From: Corynebacterium sp. ES2730-CONJ
Lineage (GTDB): Bacteria > Actinomycetota > Actinomycetes > Mycobacteriales > Mycobacteriaceae
Direction: 5' to 3'
NCBI RefSeq assembly: GCF_024834055.1
Contig: NZ_JANUXZ010000003.1
Coordinates: forward strand, 62,001 to 126,000
DNA length: 64,000 nucleotides
In this document: in pieces, positions 20,174 to 29,896 of the stretch
How the letters are laid out: each line of letters begins with the position of its first letter
How positions within the stretch are numbered: the first letter of the stretch is position 1
Made by a program: the position numbers and the translations under genes
The notes under the pieces: model-generated
What the model saw: only the letters and a program-made list of their open reading frames with translations
Database searches by the model: none
Told to the model about the DNA's origin: nothing

Positions 20174-20863
20174 ATGGCTGTGAGTACTACCCAGCAGGCA
20201 GTAGCCGGAATAGAAAAATATATCCGAACCCACGGACTTCGTGAGGGGGATGCATTGCCCTCCGAGACTACCCTGTGTGACGAGCTAGAGTGCTCGCGCA
20301 GCTCCGTCCGCGAGGCTATGCGAACATTGCAGTCACTCGATATCGTCCACATCCGTCGTGGCCAGGGTACTTTTATTTCGAAAATGAGCATGAGTCCGCT
20401 GGTACGTGGGATGGTTCTGCGTTTGACTCTCGATCCCCGTAACGCTGGGGAAAATCTCCTCGAGGTAGTTGCTACGCGGGAGGCTATCGAATCAGCACTG
20501 GCCGCAGAACTAATTGACAAGCATACTTCCGCAAGTATCGAGGATATGCTCATCACGGTTGAACAAATGCGTTCGAGCTACGAAAACCGCGGCCATTTTA
20601 CCCGCGAGGACCGTCTGTTTCATCGGCAGCTACTAGCACCAACATCTAATAAACTTATGCGGGAGCTTTCCGACGCCCTTTGGCAGATTCACGACCGAAC
20701 GGTGCCCATGCTCAGCCTTGATATCTCTTCGGACTACGCACGCACCATTGAATCGCATGCCGTCATGGTCAAAGCCGTTGCCGCCCGTGATGTTGAGGCC
20801 TTCAAAACTGCAGTCCACCATCACTATATTCCGCTGCGAGAAGCAGTGGCGAAACTCAATTAA
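20174..20863 (+). CDS. nanR: GntR/FadR-type transcriptional regulator, probable NanR
   Basis: The 229-residue protein has an N-terminal winged helix-turn-helix (LPSETTLCDELECSRSSVRE, then the wing GQGTFIS) and a helical FCD-type effector domain from about residue 80. FCD domains bind small acids, often with a metal held by Asp and His residues. Its place between nanE and nanK points to control by sialic acid or an amino-sugar phosphate. A fitting operator lies upstream of the importer gene. Repression relieved by the sugar is the expected mode; this is an inference. Confidence 0.85.
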   Translation: MAVSTTQQAVAGIEKYIRTHGLREGDALPSETTLCDELECSRSSVREAMRTLQSLDIVHIRRGQGTFISKMSMSPLVRGMVLRLTLDPRNAGENLLEVVATREAIESALAAELIDKHTSASIEDMLITVEQMRSSYENRGHFTREDRLFHRQLLAPTSNKLMRELSDALWQIHDRTVPMLSLDISSDYARTIESHAVMVKAVAARDVEAFKTAVHHHYIPLREAVAKLN

Positions 20864-20872
20864 GGATAAAGT

Positions 20873-21754
20873 ATGGTCAGCATTGCCGTCGATATCGGTG
20901 GCACCAAAATTGCCACGGGAATTGTCCTCGATGACAAGCCTAAAGAAGTGCTATTTCGCAGCGTTCGTCCAACCTTGGCTCAAGAGGGTGGCCAGGTAGT
21001 CTTACGCGAAGTAATAGCCGCCATTCAAGAAAGCCGAGAGCTGGCCAAAGAAGCTGGTCTGGAGCCAAAGCGCATCGGAATCGGAGCCCCAGGCGTGGTA
21101 GGGAACGGCCGCATTCTATATGCGGGCCCCACCATGCCAGGCTGGGTCGGAACCGAACTTACTGAACGTATCACCGAAAAGTTTCAGCTTCCCATCGCTC
21201 TTCATAACGACGTGCGCGTCATGGGATTGGGAGAAGCCGTCTATGGCATCGGTGCAGACAAAGAAGTTCTCTTTGTCTCCATTGGCACTGGCATCGGGGG
21301 AGCTCTGATTAGTCGGGGCGAATTGATTGATTCCCCCCACTTCAATCGGGGAGAAATCGCTTATCTCCTAGGACCCACTCCACAGGGAGGCTGCGCTCCG
21401 ATTGAACACGTTGGTTCAGGTCCAGCGATGTCTCAAGCCTATGGCACCGATTCTTTGCACCCGGTAATGCAGGACTACCGAGCAGGGGTCAAGGAGGCGC
21501 GCGCACTTATCGATAAAAGCCAGGAGTGCGTGGGGCAGGCGATTGCCGGTTTTATCAACTCTTATGATGTCGACGCCGTAGTTCTCGGTGGTGGAGTAGG
21601 AACCTTGCCGGAAACCCTCGCGCCCTTCGAAAAAGGTCTGCGTTCAGGTCTCATTTCTTCTCTTAAGGATATTCCGTGCATTCAGGCGACTCTCGGTACT
21701 AACGCACCACTCGTGGGCGCCGCATATCTTGCTCGAACAAAGGACAATACGTAA
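20873..21754 (+). CDS. nanK: ROK family N-acetylmannosamine kinase
   Basis: The 293-residue sugar kinase phosphorylates ManNAc to ManNAc-6-P. The phosphate loop AVDIGGTKIATGIV at the N-terminus and the catalytic NDVRVMGLGEA are intact. The ROK zinc site is degraded: the usual GEIGH is GEIAY and the CxCGxxGCxE block is replaced by a shorter segment with a single Cys (QGGCAPIE). GlcNAc or glucose kinase activity cannot be excluded from sequence, but the operon fits NanK. The last base overlaps the nagA start. Confidence 0.88.
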   Translation: MVSIAVDIGGTKIATGIVLDDKPKEVLFRSVRPTLAQEGGQVVLREVIAAIQESRELAKEAGLEPKRIGIGAPGVVGNGRILYAGPTMPGWVGTELTERITEKFQLPIALHNDVRVMGLGEAVYGIGADKEVLFVSIGTGIGGALISRGELIDSPHFNRGEIAYLLGPTPQGGCAPIEHVGSGPAMSQAYGTDSLHPVMQDYRAGVKEARALIDKSQECVGQAIAGFINSYDVDAVVLGGGVGTLPETLAPFEKGLRSGLISSLKDIPCIQATLGTNAPLVGAAYLARTKDNT

Positions 21755-22881
21755 TGGCTGATATTTTCCGCGGACGTGTCGTTAATCGTGAGGGAATCAC
21801 CCCCATGGAGATGGAGGTAACGGACGGTGCAATCTCGGCTCTGAGGGTTCTCGACGAGGATCCAGATTCGCTGCCCATTCTCTTCCCTGGCTTTACTGAT
21901 ATCCATAACCACGGCGGGGCAGGGGAGTCTTTCCCTAACTCCGACCTTGCTGGGTGTCGCAAAGCTGCACGCTACCACGCTATGCACGGCACTACGTCGA
22001 TGCTCGCCTCTCTAGTTTCTGCAACTGAGGAGATCCTGACCGAGCAAACAAAAATTCTTGCGCAACTAACTCACGAGGGTGAAATAGCCGGAATTCATAT
22101 GGAGGGCCCCTTCGTCAATCCAGGTAAATGTGGCGCTCAGGATCCTGATGCCATTATGCCCGGAGATCCAGAGATGTTTAATCGGATTGCTAGCAGCAGC
22201 GAGGGCACCATGCGCTCTGTCACCTTCGCCCCAGAAACTGCTCATGCTAAGGAACTTGTCGATGTGTGTGTTGCCCACAATATCATTGTCTCCCTCGGGC
22301 ATACGAACGCTGATGCCGATACCACTTGGGAGATTGTTGATTATGCCCTCAGCAAGCGGGCGACTGTGACTGCGACGCACCTTTTTAACGCTATGCCAGC
22401 TATCCATCACCGTGAACCAGGAGCAGCAACCGCGCTTATCGACGCCGCTGAGCAGGGCCTGGTGACAGTAGAGGTCGTTGCCGATGGTGTTCACCTTAAT
22501 GACCATATAGTCAATATGGTGCGCAATGGTTCGCCTCATAATACTATGTTCATAACCGATGCTATGGCTGCCGCTGGCTTGGGCGACGGAGACTACGTGC
22601 TAGGAGCACTCCCGGTGACAGTCAGCGACGGAGTCGCTCGTCTCACCCACGGCGGAGCGATCGCCGGGGGTACGTCCACCATCCACCAACAACTGCGTCG
22701 GCACACCGCCAAAGGGTGGACCTTAGACGACATGGTTCCCCTCGTGTCTCAAAATGCTGCTGCATTATTGCAGCTTAACTCGGGCGAGCTAGAGATGGGC
22801 CGCGATGCCAATTTCGTGATTATGGATGAGGATCTATCAATCCAGAGCGTTTATCGCTTGGGTAAAGAATTGTCATACTAA
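21754..22881 (+). CDS. nagA: N-acetylglucosamine-6-phosphate deacetylase
   Basis: The 375-residue amidohydrolase removes acetate from GlcNAc-6-P to give glucosamine-6-P. Family residues are visible in FTDIHNHGGAGESFP, HMEGPFVNP (metal-binding Glu), SLGHTNADAD, THLFNAMPAIHHREPG and the catalytic Asp of MFITDAMAAAG. Its ATG shares one base with the nanK stop, implying coupled translation. Confidence 0.95.
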   Translation: MADIFRGRVVNREGITPMEMEVTDGAISALRVLDEDPDSLPILFPGFTDIHNHGGAGESFPNSDLAGCRKAARYHAMHGTTSMLASLVSATEEILTEQTKILAQLTHEGEIAGIHMEGPFVNPGKCGAQDPDAIMPGDPEMFNRIASSSEGTMRSVTFAPETAHAKELVDVCVAHNIIVSLGHTNADADTTWEIVDYALSKRATVTATHLFNAMPAIHHREPGAATALIDAAEQGLVTVEVVADGVHLNDHIVNMVRNGSPHNTMFITDAMAAAGLGDGDYVLGALPVTVSDGVARLTHGGAIAGGTSTIHQQLRRHTAKGWTLDDMVPLVSQNAAALLQLNSGELEMGRDANFVIMDEDLSIQSVYRLGKELSY

Positions 22882-22899
22882 AAAAAGGAGTTAGTAATT

Positions 22900-23673
22900 A
22901 TGGAAATTATCATTATGCCTGATGCCCACCAAGTGGCACTGCGCGCAGCCGATGTCTACGAAGGCTATGCCACCGAAGGGGCAACGTTGGGACTAGCGAC
23001 TGGTTCCACCCCGCTGGCGATGTATCGTGAGCTCATCCGTCGTCATCGCGAAGAAGGGTTAAGCTTCGCGCAATGCCGAGCCTTCCTCCTCGATGAATAT
23101 GTGGGACTACCTCGCACACATGAGCAGAGCTACTATGCCACCATTCGGAACGAATTTACCTCCCATATAGATATCGATGACACCGCGGTGAAGAGTCCCG
23201 ATGGGACAGCCCCAGATGTCACTGAGGCTGGGAAAGCCTACGATGCCGCTATCAAAGAGGCCGGTGGCGTAGATATTCAGCTTCTTGGAATTGGAACCGA
23301 TGGACATATTGGGTTCAACGAGCCAGGTTCCTCCCTGCGTTCTCGCACTCGTCTGAAAACTTTGCATCCGCAAACGATCAAGGATAACGCTCGCTTCTTT
23401 GAATCCGAGGATGAGGTTCCTATCCATGTTCTCACCCAAGGACTGGGCACTATCTCCGAAGCCCGACATCTGCTGTTACTTGCCACGGGGACCAATAAGG
23501 CTCAGGCAGTACGAGATTTTGTAGAAGGACCGCTCGCATCCGTATGCCCGGCCTCAGTACTGCAATTGCACAATCACGCTACCGTGATCGTTGACGAAGA
23601 GGCGGCATCACTTCTCGAGCATGCGGACTATTACCGCTTCGCCTTTGATCACAACCCTGCGTGGAAGAAATAA
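22900..23673 (+). CDS. nagB: Glucosamine-6-phosphate deaminase
   Basis: The 257-residue enzyme converts glucosamine-6-P to fructose-6-P and ammonia, the last step of the pathway. Signature stretches are [12 protein letters not shown] (phosphate loop), [20 protein letters not shown] and [21 protein letters not shown] strong AAAAAAGGAG precedes the ATG. A terminator follows at once, closing the operon. Confidence 0.97.
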   Translation: MEIIIMPDAHQVALRAADVYEGYATEGATLGLATGSTPLAMYRELIRRHREEGLSFAQCRAFLLDEYVGLPRTHEQSYYATIRNEFTSHIDIDDTAVKSPDGTAPDVTEAGKAYDAAIKEAGGVDIQLLGIGTDGHIGFNEPGSSLRSRTRLKTLHPQTIKDNARFFESEDEVPIHVLTQGLGTISEARHLLLLATGTNKAQAVRDFVEGPLASVCPASVLQLHNHATVIVDEEAASLLEHADYYRFAFDHNPAWKK

Positions 23674-23678
23674 GGGCG

Positions 23679-23713
23679 GTACCCTTTTAGAGAAATATTC
23701 TCTAAAAGGGTAC
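23679..23713 (+). terminator. Perfect 16-bp hairpin between nagB and ksgA
   Basis: Arms 23679-23694 and 23698-23713 pair perfectly around a 3-base loop. It ends only 11 bases before the ksgA ATG. The A/T content of the stem and the following ATTTAT make it a likely terminator of the sialic acid operon in either direction. Confidence 0.85.
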
Positions 23714-23724
23714 ATTTATCTGCT

Positions 23725-24597
23725 ATGGAGACCCTCGAACCGCCTCGACTTCTAGGCCCCCAGGAAATTCGTCAGCTGGCGGACCATCTGGGGGTGAGCC
23801 CGACAAAAAAGCTGGGTCAAAATTTTCTTCTCGACCCCAATACAGTGCGCATGATCGTTCATGCAGCTGGACTCAATGACGAAGGTGTTTCAGAGCACGT
23901 CGTCGAAGTGGGGCCCGGCCTAGGCTCTTTGACCCTCGGCTTAATCGACCAGGCGCAGCATCTGACAGCTATCGAGATTGATCAAAACTTGGCTCGTCAA
24001 TTACCGCAGACGATAGCTGATTACGCCCCAGATTTCGCCTCTCGTTTTTCCTTGATGGGAGCGGATGCGTTGCGGATAAGTTCGACTGATCTCTCGAACC
24101 CCACGGCTCTGGTTGCTAACCTTCCATATAATGTTTCGGTGCCAGTAATCTTGCATATGCTCAAAACTTTTCCTTCAATCCAACGAGTTTTGGTGATGGT
24201 GCAAGCAGAAGTTGCCGATAGGCTAGCGGCAAAACCCGGCAGTAAGGTTTACGGTGTCCCGAGCGTCAAAGCTGCCTTTTATGGAGATGTAAAAAGAGCC
24301 GGCTCCATCGGTAAAACCGTCTTTTGGCCCGCACCGAAAATAGATTCCGGCTTGGTTCGTATCGATTGCACTCGTCCCTATGATCTTTCTCTGAGGCAGC
24401 AGGTATTTCCACTTATTGATGCTGCTTTCCTCCAGCGCCGCAAAACCATGCGCGCGGCATTATCAGGATTCTATGGATCGGCAGCTCAGGCCGAAAATGC
24501 TCTCAGACGTGCAGGAATTGATCCTGCTATTCGCGGTGAAAAGCTTGGCATAAATGATTTTATTCGCTTGGCTCACGCCGGGGGGAGCGACATCTAA
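23725..24597 (+). CDS. ksgA: 16S rRNA dimethyladenosine transferase (KsgA/RsmA)
   Basis: The 290-residue SAM-dependent enzyme dimethylates A1518 and A1519 of 16S rRNA during small-subunit assembly. Seen in order: [20 protein letters not shown], the SAM motif [24 protein letters not shown], and the catalytic NLPYNVSVP, then the C-terminal helical domain with FLQRRKTMR. There is no Shine-Dalgarno before ATG 23725. A TACATT hexamer (23711-23716) lies 8 bases upstream, so leaderless initiation is possible. The downstream ispE starts right at the ksgA stop. Confidence 0.96.
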   Translation: METLEPPRLLGPQEIRQLADHLGVSPTKKLGQNFLLDPNTVRMIVHAAGLNDEGVSEHVVEVGPGLGSLTLGLIDQAQHLTAIEIDQNLARQLPQTIADYAPDFASRFSLMGADALRISSTDLSNPTALVANLPYNVSVPVILHMLKTFPSIQRVLVMVQAEVADRLAAKPGSKVYGVPSVKAAFYGDVKRAGSIGKTVFWPAPKIDSGLVRIDCTRPYDLSLRQQVFPLIDAAFLQRRKTMRAALSGFYGSAAQAENALRRAGIDPAIRGEKLGINDFIRLAHAGGSDI

Positions 24598-24598
24598 A

Positions 24599-25516
24599 GT
24601 GCCGAAGGTTCCTAAAATATCGAAAGTAACTGCCAAAGCCCAAGGCAAAGTGAATATCCATTTAGGGGTGGGGCCCATACGAGACGATGGCTACCATGAG
24701 CTTTCTACAGTTTTCATGGCTCTCGATCTCAGCGATACCATTACCGTCGAGGCCACCACGGGGGTTGGGGTCACCACTCTTGATTGCGCGGAGACCGGGG
24801 TGCCAACCAACGCTCGTAACCTCGCGTGGCGGGGAGCCGAACTGGTGCTGCAGCGCTATGGGCGCCTCGGTAAAACACAGGGTCTCAAGATTACTATTGA
24901 GAAAGGTATTCCGACAGCTGGTGGAATGGCCGGTGGGAGTGCCGATGCCGCCGCAGCCATGGTGGCCACTAACCACATGCTGGGCGGTCGCCTCAGTCAG
25001 GCAGAACTGTTATCCTTAGGTGCCCAGCTGGGTGCTGATATCCCATTTACTATCCTCGGTGGTGTAGCTCTTGGTCAAGGAAGAGGTGATGAGCTCCGGC
25101 CTTGTGAGTCCAAAGGTAAATTCCACTTTGCTCTTGTTTTTTCGGATACCGGCCTATCCACACCTGAGGTTTTTCGTACCCTGGATTCTATGGATCGTAT
25201 TTCCCATATGGACTCCTCGCGGGCAGAAGCTGCGCTTCGACTCGGTGACGCGGATGCATTGGCGGAAGCTATGTGCAATGATTTGCAACCCGCCGCCTTA
25301 AAACTTCAACCAGCACTTGCAGATATTCTCGCCGCGGGTCAATCCGCCGGAGCTCTTCGGGGCATAATTTCCGGCTCGGGGCCGACGTGTGCTTTCCTCA
25401 GTCCTCATGAAGAGAGCGCACGCGCTATCGCCCGTGCGCTCTCACCCCTAGCCCGCACTGCTATCGCTTCCGGTCCAGCTCGCGGGGCATATATTGAACG
25501 GATACATCATGGCTAA
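24599..25516 (+). CDS. ispE: 4-diphosphocytidyl-2-C-methyl-D-erythritol kinase
   Basis: The GHMP-family kinase of about 306 residues acts in the non-mevalonate isoprenoid pathway. Motifs are KAQGKVNIHLGVGPIRDDGYH, the ATP loop PTAGGMAGGSADAAA and the late ISGSGPTCAFL. I choose GTG 24599, because GGGGGAG lies 11 bases upstream and the protein then begins like its relatives. A longer frame from 24554 would overlap ksgA by 44 bp. The stop overlaps the next start by 8 bp. Confidence 0.94.
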   Translation: MPKVPKISKVTAKAQGKVNIHLGVGPIRDDGYHELSTVFMALDLSDTITVEATTGVGVTTLDCAETGVPTNARNLAWRGAELVLQRYGRLGKTQGLKITIEKGIPTAGGMAGGSADAAAAMVATNHMLGGRLSQAELLSLGAQLGADIPFTILGGVALGQGRGDELRPCESKGKFHFALVFSDTGLSTPEVFRTLDSMDRISHMDSSRAEAALRLGDADALAEAMCNDLQPAALKLQPALADILAAGQSAGALRGIISGSGPTCAFLSPHEESARAIARALSPLARTAIASGPARGAYIERIHHG

Positions 25517-27299
25517 TCTCATCAATCTGGCAGAAGTCTCGAAGTCATTCGGCTTAAAAACCCTTCTCGATGAGGTGAGCTTAGGTGTGCAGTCCGGAGA
25601 TCGCATTGGCGTAGTGGGACTAAATGGTGGGGGAAAGACTACTCTGTTAGAGGTTCTCACGGGGATCGAGCCTCCAGATTCTGGGCGAGTAAGTCATACT
25701 ACGGACCTGAGGATGGCGGTAGTTACTCAACGCGCTGAGCTTGATCCACAGGCCACCATAGCCGACATCGTGTTGCGTCCGTTGGGACTAGCCACCTTTG
25801 AATGGGCTGGTGATGCGCGAGTACGTGAAGTGCTTAATGGTTTAGGGGTTGCACGGCTCGGGCTGGACACTAAAGTGGGGGAGCTGTCGGGTGGGGAGCG
25901 ACGCCGTGTAAATTTAGCGGCAGCCCTCGTTAAAGAACTCGATGTGGTCGTTCTCGACGAGCCCACCAACCACCTTGACATTGAGGGTGTCCAGTGGCTG
26001 GCTGCTCATATTGTTGCCCGCAAAATCGCGGTTGTAGTAGTCACCCACGACCGGTGGTTTCTCGATACTGTCGCGACCAAGACCTGGGAAGTCCACGATG
26101 GTCACGTCGACATCTACGACGGTGGCTATAACGATTGGATTTTTGCCCGCGCGGAACGGTCACGCCAGGCCGATGCCGTAGAGCAACGCCGTAAAAACCT
26201 AGCCCGCAAGGAGTTAGCGTGGTTGCGTCGAGGAGCGCCCGCACGCACCTCTAAGCCTCGTTATCGCATTGAGAACGCCGAGGCGCTCATCGCTGATGTC
26301 CCTTCACCGCGCGACAGCGTGGAGCTCATGGCTTTTTCAAAGAAACGCCAGGGCAAGGTTGTCATTGAGCTGGAAAATGCCCGTATCGAAACTCAGGACC
26401 ATCGAGTTCTTGTTGAAGATCTCACCTGGCGTTTAGGGCCCGGCGAGAGAATTGGCCTCGTAGGCATCAATGGTTCCGGTAAGACCACGCTGTTAAGAGT
26501 GCTCGCTGGTGCTTATCCACTCAGTGCTGGACGTCGTATTGAAGGGCGAACCGTGCGCATAGGATGGCTGCGTCAGGAACTCGACGATTTGGATCCACAT
26601 ATTCGACTCCTTGATGCCGTGGAAGAAGTGGCAAGCTATGTACAGCTAGGTACTAAGGAGCTCAGCGCGTCTCAACTAGCCGAACGTCTTGGCTTTAGCG
26701 CGAAGCGCCAGCGTACACCAGTGGGCGACCTATCCGGTGGGGAACGCCGACGTTTGCAGCTAACCAGAGTGCTCATGGCTGAGCCGAATGTGCTGCTCTT
26801 GGATGAGCCCACCAACGACCTTGATATTGATACCTTGCAGGAATTGGAATCTCTTCTGGATAACTGGGCAGGAACTCTTGTCGTGGTCTCGCACGATCGA
26901 TATCTTATCGAGCGTATCGCTGATTCCACATGGGCCCTTTATGGTGATGGCATCTTGAGTAACCTTCCTGGTGGGATCGAGCAATACTTACAACGACGGC
27001 AGGAAATACTAGCTGATACTCCTTCTGGGCTCATTCAACACGGAGAAGCTCAGGTGCATCAGCCGCAGCCGCAGATCGACCCAGCTTTAAAAAGGCGCGT
27101 TGAGAAGGAGATGAAAGCTCTCGAGCGTAGGGTGGAAAAACTTCGCGAACAGCTCACCGAGCTTGATGCTCAGATGGCCGCCGCCGCTCATAACGTCAGT
27201 GAACTGATGACATTAGGGGAGAAGGCCCGCGTGATCCGTGAGGATATTGAGGGCCTGGAAATGGAATGGATGGAGCGAGGAGAGCAGCTCGAGCTATGA
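25509..27299 (+). CDS. ABC-F family ATPase, Uup-like
   Basis: The protein of about 596 residues has two ATPase domains and no membrane segment. Each has a Walker A (GLNGGGKTT, GINGSGKTT), a signature (LSGGERRR in both) and a Walker B with VLDEPTNHLD and LLDEPTNDLD. A C-terminal coiled coil (about 535-596, RRVEKEMKALERRVEKLREQ) is the mark of Uup-type members. ABC-F proteins act on ribosomes. Uup relatives are linked to replication-transposon effects and ribosome rescue rather than resistance. The ATG at 25509 overlaps ispE, the conserved actinobacterial arrangement. The end overlaps the convergent TetR gene by 6 bp. Confidence 0.92.
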   Translation: MANLINLAEVSKSFGLKTLLDEVSLGVQSGDRIGVVGLNGGGKTTLLEVLTGIEPPDSGRVSHTTDLRMAVVTQRAELDPQATIADIVLRPLGLATFEWAGDARVREVLNGLGVARLGLDTKVGELSGGERRRVNLAAALVKELDVVVLDEPTNHLDIEGVQWLAAHIVARKIAVVVVTHDRWFLDTVATKTWEVHDGHVDIYDGGYNDWIFARAERSRQADAVEQRRKNLARKELAWLRRGAPARTSKPRYRIENAEALIADVPSPRDSVELMAFSKKRQGKVVIELENARIETQDHRVLVEDLTWRLGPGERIGLVGINGSGKTTLLRVLAGAYPLSAGRRIEGRTVRIGWLRQELDDLDPHIRLLDAVEEVASYVQLGTKELSASQLAERLGFSAKRQRTPVGDLSGGERRRLQLTRVLMAEPNVLLLDEPTNDLDIDTLQELESLLDNWAGTLVVVSHDRYLIERIADSTWALYGDGILSNLPGGIEQYLQRRQEILADTPSGLIQHGEAQVHQPQPQIDPALKRRVEKEMKALERRVEKLREQLTELDAQMAAAAHNVSELMTLGEKARVIREDIEGLEMEWMERGEQLEL

Positions 27300-27950
27300 C
27301 AGTTGGGCACGAAGCCTTTCGAGCTCAATCTGATCTTCGACAGCTTGGATAATGCGCTCGACATATTGGCCGAGCTTGCCAGCGTCCATCCAGCTTTCGA
27401 GAGGGCTGAAAGCTTGATCAGAGATTCCAGAAATACGCTCACGGGCTTCATTGAGTCCTGTTTCGCCACCCTCATGAACCCTTTGCAGGGTGGAGTGGGC
27501 GATATGGCCGGTGACTGTTAGCTCACCTAACATGGTGATGAGAAAATCTACGTTGGCGTAATCAACGGGGAAACCCTTTGCAACGAGATAGCCTGAGATA
27601 TCCCTGTAGTAGTCGAGGGCATGCACATGAGCTGCTGGAGTTTCTAACATGGCCTTCTCGAAACCAGGATAACGCTCAAAAAGATCCCATAATTGCTTAA
27701 CCAGAAAGCGTAGGGCATCCTGCCAACCCATCTCGTCCTTCGGCAAGGTCAGTTGCGATAGTCCGTGTTCTAAACATAGATGCACTATATCGTTGCGTGT
27801 TTGAACGAGGCGGTATAGCGATGGACTGGAAACTCCTAGTTCTCGAGCTATATCGGCAAGGGTGAATTTATCCACTCCACGTTTGAGAGCAATACGTACT
27901 AGGTCAGATTCATTGAATTTAGGCTTTGGTCCAGTCTTCTTTACGGGCAT
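27294..27950 (-). CDS. TetR family transcriptional regulator
   Basis: The 218-residue protein has an N-terminal helix-turn-helix (KFTLADIARELGVSSPSLYRLV, residues about 25-46, shown by TLADIARELGVSSPSLYR) and a helical ligand-binding domain resembling the WHG-type C-terminal domain. It is divergent from ppk2, and a consensus TTGACA (28010-28015) lies in the gap, so it may control itself, ppk2 or both. Its ligand is unknown. Confidence 0.88.
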   Translation of the reverse strand: MPVKKTGPKPKFNESDLVRIALKRGVDKFTLADIARELGVSSPSLYRLVQTRNDIVHLCLEHGLSQLTLPKDEMGWQDALRFLVKQLWDLFERYPGFEKAMLETPAAHVHALDYYRDISGYLVAKGFPVDYANVDFLITMLGELTVTGHIAHSTLQRVHEGGETGLNEARERISGISDQAFSPLESWMDAGKLGQYVERIIQAVEDQIELERLRAQLS

Positions 27951-28111
27951 AGCGAAGATAATACTACTCCTAAGTTATATATTCGAATGCCTTTAAAACT
28001 TCGACCTCGTTGACATTCGCCTTCGTTTTAAGACTTTATTCGGCATCTTATTTGAGATCAGCAACTGCACGTATAGCGACGTAAACACGCCGAAGCGGGT
28101 AAATTGGAGGT

Positions 28112-28933
28112 ATGTCCAACAAAGAAGAGAAAAAACCGCGGAAACTGAATAAGAAGACCTACCAAGCAGAGCTGAAGCGGCTACAGGCCGAGCTCGTGGA
28201 GATGCAGCAGTGGGTGGTAGCTACAGGGGCCCGCGTGGTCATTATTATGGAGGGCCGCGACGCCGCAGGCAAGGGGTCGGCAATTAAGCGCATCACCCAA
28301 TATCTCAACCCACGTTCGTGCAGGATTGAAGCGCTTCCTGCTCCCAACTCGAGAGAACAGGGACAGTGGTATTTTCAGCGCTATGTGGAGAAACTCCCCA
28401 CCGCCGGCGAAATCGTTATTTTTGACCGATCCTGGTACAACCGGGCGGGCGTCGAGCGCGTCATGGGATTTTGTACAACCGAGGAATACCGGAAATTTCT
28501 CCATCAAGCGCCAATATTTGAGCGCCTGTTAACGGAAGATGGCATCATTTTGCTCAAATACTGGTTCTCGGTATCGAATGAAGAACAAATTGAGCGCTTT
28601 AAGTCCCGCCGTAACGATCCACTGCGCCGATGGAAACTCTCGCCTATTGACCTCAAATCTATTACACGTTGGGAGGACTATTCCCGCGCTAAAGATGAGA
28701 TGTTTATCCACACCGATATTGTGGTAGCACCGTGGTACACGGTTGAGAGTGAGGATAAGAAGCGCTCCCGGATCAATGTGATCAACCATATTCTCTCGGC
28801 TGTCCCGTATGAGCATATTAAACAGGAATTACCGGAGATACCCGAGAGGCCTGAATCGTCGTATGACTATCAGCGCCCTCCGCGGGAAGAGTTCCGTTAT
28901 GTTCCAGATGTAGCCAAACGCTTGGAGGAATAA
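28112..28933 (+). CDS. ppk2: Polyphosphate kinase 2
   Basis: The 273-residue PPK2-family enzyme transfers phosphate between polyphosphate and nucleotides. Walker A is GRDAAGKGSAIKRI, lid and Walker B region IVIFDRSWYNRAGVERVMGF, and the central WYFQRYVEKLP is typical. Length and motifs fit the short single-domain class I type seen in corynebacteria, which favours GDP or ADP; substrate preference cannot be read from sequence. The next gene on this strand is far downstream, so it is monocistronic. Confidence 0.93.
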   Translation: MSNKEEKKPRKLNKKTYQAELKRLQAELVEMQQWVVATGARVVIIMEGRDAAGKGSAIKRITQYLNPRSCRIEALPAPNSREQGQWYFQRYVEKLPTAGEIVIFDRSWYNRAGVERVMGFCTTEEYRKFLHQAPIFERLLTEDGIILLKYWFSVSNEEQIERFKSRRNDPLRRWKLSPIDLKSITRWEDYSRAKDEMFIHTDIVVAPWYTVESEDKKRSRINVINHILSAVPYEHIKQELPEIPERPESSYDYQRPPREEFRYVPDVAKRLEE

Positions 28934-28976
28934 CATGAAACCTGGCCGCGCTAGCTGCTCATATAACTAGCAAAAC

Positions 28977-29798
28977 CTATTTATCGGAATCTGGAAATAG
29001 CTCGTCTAAAACAGTGAGCACTCCGTGCTCGCTATTGGGAGGGGCTATATGGTCGGCAATATCCTTCAATTTTTGATGACCGTTGTCCATGACATAGGAG
29101 GTCCCAGCGGCCTCGATAAGTTCGTAGTCGTTGAGATAATCTCCAAAAGCTAAAGTTTGGGATATATCGATGCCCATAGCGTCTGCAAGCTCGCGCAAAG
29201 CTTTGCCTTTATTAGCAGACTTATTCATGACATCAATCCAATGCTTGCCGGAGACTGCAACAGCGAGGTGATCAGGAAGCGCGGAAAAAAGGTCATGGGC
29301 GCGATCTTCAACGTCCTCGAAGCTGTAGAGGGCAAGCTTTACAACATCATCGTTGACTGCCTGATGAAGGTCTTCGATATGGGTGAGGCGGGCGTAGTAC
29401 CGGGTACCTTCAGCTAGGAAGTCCTCGTCGGTGCGTGAAACAAATGCCCCATCTGTGCGGCACAGGGCAAGGCCCCAATCGATCTCTGGGTGAGCGTCAA
29501 CAATGTCAATAATGCGGTGGGCATCCTCAGGGGCGATCGTTGTCGTTGAGATGATCTCACCTTCGTGGTAGACCATTGTGCCATTCTCGGCGATGACCGA
29601 AACCGGGTAGGATGCCTGCTCGAACTGATTAAGCAGCGTATACAGCTGACGGCCTGAGGCTGGAGCGAAGGCGACGGACTGCGAAGTTAGTCGATCAAGA
29701 AGAGCCCAAAACCCCTCAGGTATATGGTGTTCGCTATCTAATAATGTGCCGTCCATATCGCATACGACTAGTTTGTACTGCGGATCCTGATTACCCAT
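28977..29798 (-). CDS. HAD superfamily Cof-type phosphatase
   Basis: The 273-residue protein has HAD motif I DMDGTLLDS with the nucleophilic Asp, motif II-like APASGR, a C2-type cap in the middle and motif III/IV KGKALRELADAM and AFGDYLNDYELIEAAG. Cof-type enzymes dephosphorylate sugar phosphates, pyridoxal phosphate or nucleotides; the substrate here is unknown. It is convergent with ppk2 across 43 bases. Confidence 0.92.
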   Translation of the reverse strand: MGNQDPQYKLVVCDMDGTLLDSEHHIPEGFWALLDRLTSQSVAFAPASGRQLYTLLNQFEQASYPVSVIAENGTMVYHEGEIISTTTIAPEDAHRIIDIVDAHPEIDWGLALCRTDGAFVSRTDEDFLAEGTRYYARLTHIEDLHQAVNDDVVKLALYSFEDVEDRAHDLFSALPDHLAVAVSGKHWIDVMNKSANKGKALRELADAMGIDISQTLAFGDYLNDYELIEAAGTSYVMDNGHQKLKDIADHIAPPNSEHGVLTVLDELFPDSDK

Positions 29799-29896
29799 TA
29801 TCTCGGCGTGCCTTTCTCGATAAGTTCATGCAATGCCCACGCTACCTTACAAGATGCTAGCTAGCGGAGCACATTTTAATATGTCACACTTAGCCT

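Noticed and set aside
25509..27299. Antibiotic resistance ABC-F protein
   Set aside because: The C-terminal coiled coil and its place in the ksgA-ispE operon fit the housekeeping Uup-like type.
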